DNA of 6,967 nt from Pseudobdellovibrio sp. (GTDB lineage: Bacteria > Bdellovibrionota > Bdellovibrionia > Bdellovibrionales > Bdellovibrionaceae). The notes below the pieces were generated by a model. That model ran no database searches. It was not told the DNA's origin and saw only the letters and a list, made by a program, of their open reading frames with translations. The stretch is from contig JANWIU010000034.1 of the NCBI GenBank assembly GCA_025449725.1, positions 1 through 6,967 of the forward strand. The letters run 5' to 3'. Positions 5,330-6,967 of this stretch are shown piece by piece (position 1 is the stretch's first letter; each line of letters opens with the position of its first letter). Made by a program: the position numbers and the translations under genes.

Positions 5330-6967
5330 TTACTGACAAACCGCATCTGGTGATTTTAGTCTATACCAATTTAAATTTCCGTAATTTGGCTCACATCCAT
5401 CTATAGGATCACGCGGCTGAGGGTCATCAACCGGTGGGTCAACGACAGGACAGCTGTTTGCCGGGCCATTGAAACTGCAAAGAGAAACAAGAATTGTTCC
5501 GTCTCGTTTGCAACTCCATGTGTATCGTCCTGTTTCGCAGTCATAGGTTTGACTGCTGGTGACTATGGATGATCCCGTTAAACAGATGTTTGCGGTTGTG
5601 CCGCAATAATTAATTAATTTTGGAGTTGAACAAGTGACCGTTCCACCACCGCCTGCACCCTGGCATTTCCAGATATTTTCGGTTGTGGAATCTCCGGTAA
5701 CACCGGTTTCTAAAGGAGAGCCGGCTGCACAAGTGTCTATAAGAAGTGGGTGAGCAGCGCTTTCGCAAGCACCTTCAACACGATCGACTTGTCTTACTGA
5801 AAACGTAGTTGCAGAAGATTTGCAAAGTTCCGTTCCGCTTGAATCCTTGGCTACAAAATAGCGCTCATAGCTTCCGACAGCAAATGGTCCCATCGTTTTT
5901 GTAGCAACTCCTGAGGAAACACTAATTCCATATGATGTTTGGCCGCGTTCATCTTCAACATTATCTTTTTTGCCGTACCACAAAACGCTGGAAGGGGTTG
6001 TTGGCAGCAGTGGCTGGCCGGCAACCACAAAATTGAATGTTGCAATATGAGTTTCAAGCGTCGTAAAAGAAGTTTTATCAAAAGATAAATCGCATCGCGG
6101 AGTCAGCACATAGCTGGCAGCCGGCGTTCTGCAAATTTCTTTAGTGCCATTATAAATTGTTAACGCGATTGAGTAGTTTCCGGAAATAGCGCCACCGGTA
6201 TTCTTACGGCTAATTTGAAACGGGTTCGTGGAGACGTTATTGAAACTTCCCGAAATATTGGAATTAACATTTCCGCCGCTTAAGTCAGCTTTTGACCCTG
6301 CATAAGTAACATTAACATTTGGGGGCAATGATCCTGTAGGTACAGTTAATCGGTATACATAGTTATCGTTATAATGGGTGCGCGGATCAATCGTTAACAG
6401 GCAAACCGGTTTCGGAATGGAGCAGGCTTTAGGTGGATACCCGGCCTTCGCACATTGCCAATTAAAGCTTGTACCTGAATCAGCAAGTTCAATAACTGTA
6501 GAAGCTTGATCCAAACATGTGGCATCAGTTGATCCGCAAAGCGGTGCATTCGGGTCTGCATTTGAGTATCTACAAACTTGCGGAGCCGGTGATCCGCCAT
6601 TCAATCCATTACAACTCCAATAAAGGTCAGTGCTTCCTGGCGGTGGGGTTACATTTCTTACAACATTGCCGGGATTGCAAGTGTAAGCAACCGATCCGCA
6701 AACTCCGTTAATGGGTGGTAAACTAGAATTGACTTCGACGTTACAAGTCGCCGTTGCTCCGCCGTTAAAACCGCGGCATTCCCATTTTTCTTTATTGGGT
6801 TCAGTATTGGCTACGTTAACCGGTTGCCCCTGCAAACACTGATTGATAGTGCTTGAGCATTCTCCGGGTACAGCTGCATTTGAAAAGTTAGTCGTACATT
6901 GAATAGAAGAACCGCCGCCGGTGCCTACGCAGCTCCAATCGCTGACGTTAGTATCCGGTTCGTTTAC
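5330..6967 (-). CDS. Cys-rich repeat surface or secreted protein, 5' end beyond the window
   Basis: The frame is open from the right edge (6967) to TAA 5332-5330, giving 545 visible residues; the true start and any signal peptide lie outside. A TTG at 6835 is only an internal codon, since the repeat pattern continues upstream of it. The visible part begins inside one Cys-rich unit (residues 1-33) followed by three more (34-188). Two beta-rich, Ig-like stretches follow (about 189-292 and 292-399), then two more Cys-rich units (400-505), and a Pro/Asp-rich tail with PPVDDPQPRDP ending in DAVCQ. Each complete unit has the pattern CG-x(5-10)-C...W-x-C-x-G-x-N-G-G...C, with four cysteines that probably form two disulfides. 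That pattern is common in extracellular bacterial repeat proteins. Beta-rich Thr/Ser/Asn composition and many cysteines argue for export. Role is unknown; adhesion or surface contact is inferred from architecture. It converges on the nitroreductase gene with 21 bp between stops. Confidence 0.88.
   Translation of the reverse strand, partial: VNEPDTNVSDWSCVGTGGGSSIQCTTNFSNAAVPGECSSTINQCLQGQPVNVANTEPNKEKWECRGFNGGATATCNVEVNSSLPPINGVCGSVAYTCNPGNVVRNVTPPPGSTDLYWSCNGLNGGSPAPQVCRYSNADPNAPLCGSTDATCLDQASTVIELADSGTSFNWQCAKAGYPPKACSIPKPVCLLTIDPRTHYNDNYVYRLTVPTGSLPPNVNVTYAGSKADLSGGNVNSNISGSFNNVSTNPFQISRKNTGGAISGNYSIALTIYNGTKEICRTPAASYVLTPRCDLSFDKTSFTTLETHIATFNFVVAGQPLLPTTPSSVLWYGKKDNVEDERGQTSYGISVSSGVATKTMGPFAVGSYERYFVAKDSSGTELCKSSATTFSVRQVDRVEGACESAAHPLLIDTCAAGSPLETGVTGDSTTENIWKCQGAGGGGTVTCSTPKLINYCGTTANICLTGSSIVTSSQTYDCETGRYTWSCKRDGTILVSLCSFNGPANSCPVVDPPVDDPQPRDPIDGCEPNYGNLNWYRLKSPDAVCQ
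5453..5770 (-). repeat. C-terminal block of Cys-rich protein repeats (two units)
   Basis: The units are roughly 5770-5612 and 5611-5453. The first has IWKCQGAGGGGTVTC and the second has YTWSCKRDGTILVSLC, both fitting the W-x-C ... C pattern of the units further upstream. They are separated from those by two Ig-like stretches. The second has an additional Cys (YDCETG) and lacks the Gly-Gly pair, so it is the most degenerate copy. Confidence 0.75.
6404..6967 (-). repeat. N-terminal block of Cys-rich protein repeats (one partial and three full units)
   Basis: The units read approximately 6967-6869 (cut by the edge), 6868-6713, 6712-6548 and 6547-6404. They share a CG or CS start, a second Cys about 6-7 residues later, W-x-C, then G-x-N-G-G or a relic of it, and a final Cys. 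The second and third keep NGG well; the fourth has AGYPP in its place, so it has diverged. Similarity is at protein level, not as an exact DNA repeat. Confidence 0.8.

Noticed and set aside
6517..6711. Plus-strand open frame of 64 codons, and minus-strand frames at 6394-6600 and 5851-6081
   Set aside because: All lie inside the Cys-rich repeat gene in other frames; the repeated Cys pattern shows which frame is real.
6833..6835. TTG as the start of the Cys-rich protein
   Set aside because: The same frame stays open to 6967 and upstream codons continue the repeat pattern (W-x-C, then CSSTINQC), so the start lies outside the window.
5330..6967. Repeats in the right-hand gene as a CRISPR array or DNA tandem repeat
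   Set aside because: The units match only at protein level, with different DNA sequence and length and an intact reading frame throughout.

Overview
The window carries five protein-coding genes and little else. It reads like a Gram-negative chromosome of moderate to slightly low GC. Four of the five products look exported: a lipoprotein, a zinc-metallopeptidase-like protein, a large diheme cytochrome c and a Cys-rich repeat protein. Many secreted proteins of unknown function, a large RoxA-like diheme cytochrome and a Cys-rich repeat surface protein would suit a Bdellovibrionota/Myxococcota-type (former deltaproteobacterial) organism. That placement is inferred from gene style; no marker gene is present to prove it.

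Layout, left to right. Positions 1-340 (minus) hold the 5' part of a lipoprotein gene that runs off the left edge. Positions 461-1333 (minus) encode a secreted protein with an HEMIH zinc-binding motif. Positions 1334-1607 are a divergent regulatory gap. It holds a plus-strand promoter with a perfect TATAAT, a 7-bp inverted repeat, a 10-bp palindrome, a weaker minus-strand promoter candidate and a terminator-like hairpin in the plus-strand leader. Positions 1620-4538 (plus) encode a 972-residue periplasmic protein with two CXXCH haem sites and a MauG/RoxA-like C-terminal signature, followed by a strong intrinsic terminator (4564-4596). Positions 4613-5308 (plus) encode an FMN-dependent nitroreductase-family protein. 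Positions 5330-6967 (minus) hold the C-terminal 545 residues of a Cys-rich repeat protein whose start lies beyond the right edge.

How the genes work together: the diheme protein and the nitroreductase are both redox proteins on the same strand, but a strong terminator separates them and they are expected in different compartments (periplasm and cytoplasm), so a shared pathway is only a possibility. The two left-hand minus genes may share a transcript, with a 120-bp gap. The right-hand gene converges on the nitroreductase with 21 bp between stop codons and no clear terminator.

No RNA gene, insertion sequence, CRISPR array, phage gene or defence system was seen. The items most worth following up are the unusually long RoxA-like diheme protein with its regulated-looking leader, the interrupted Cys-rich repeat architecture, and the uncharacterised metallopeptidase-like protein.
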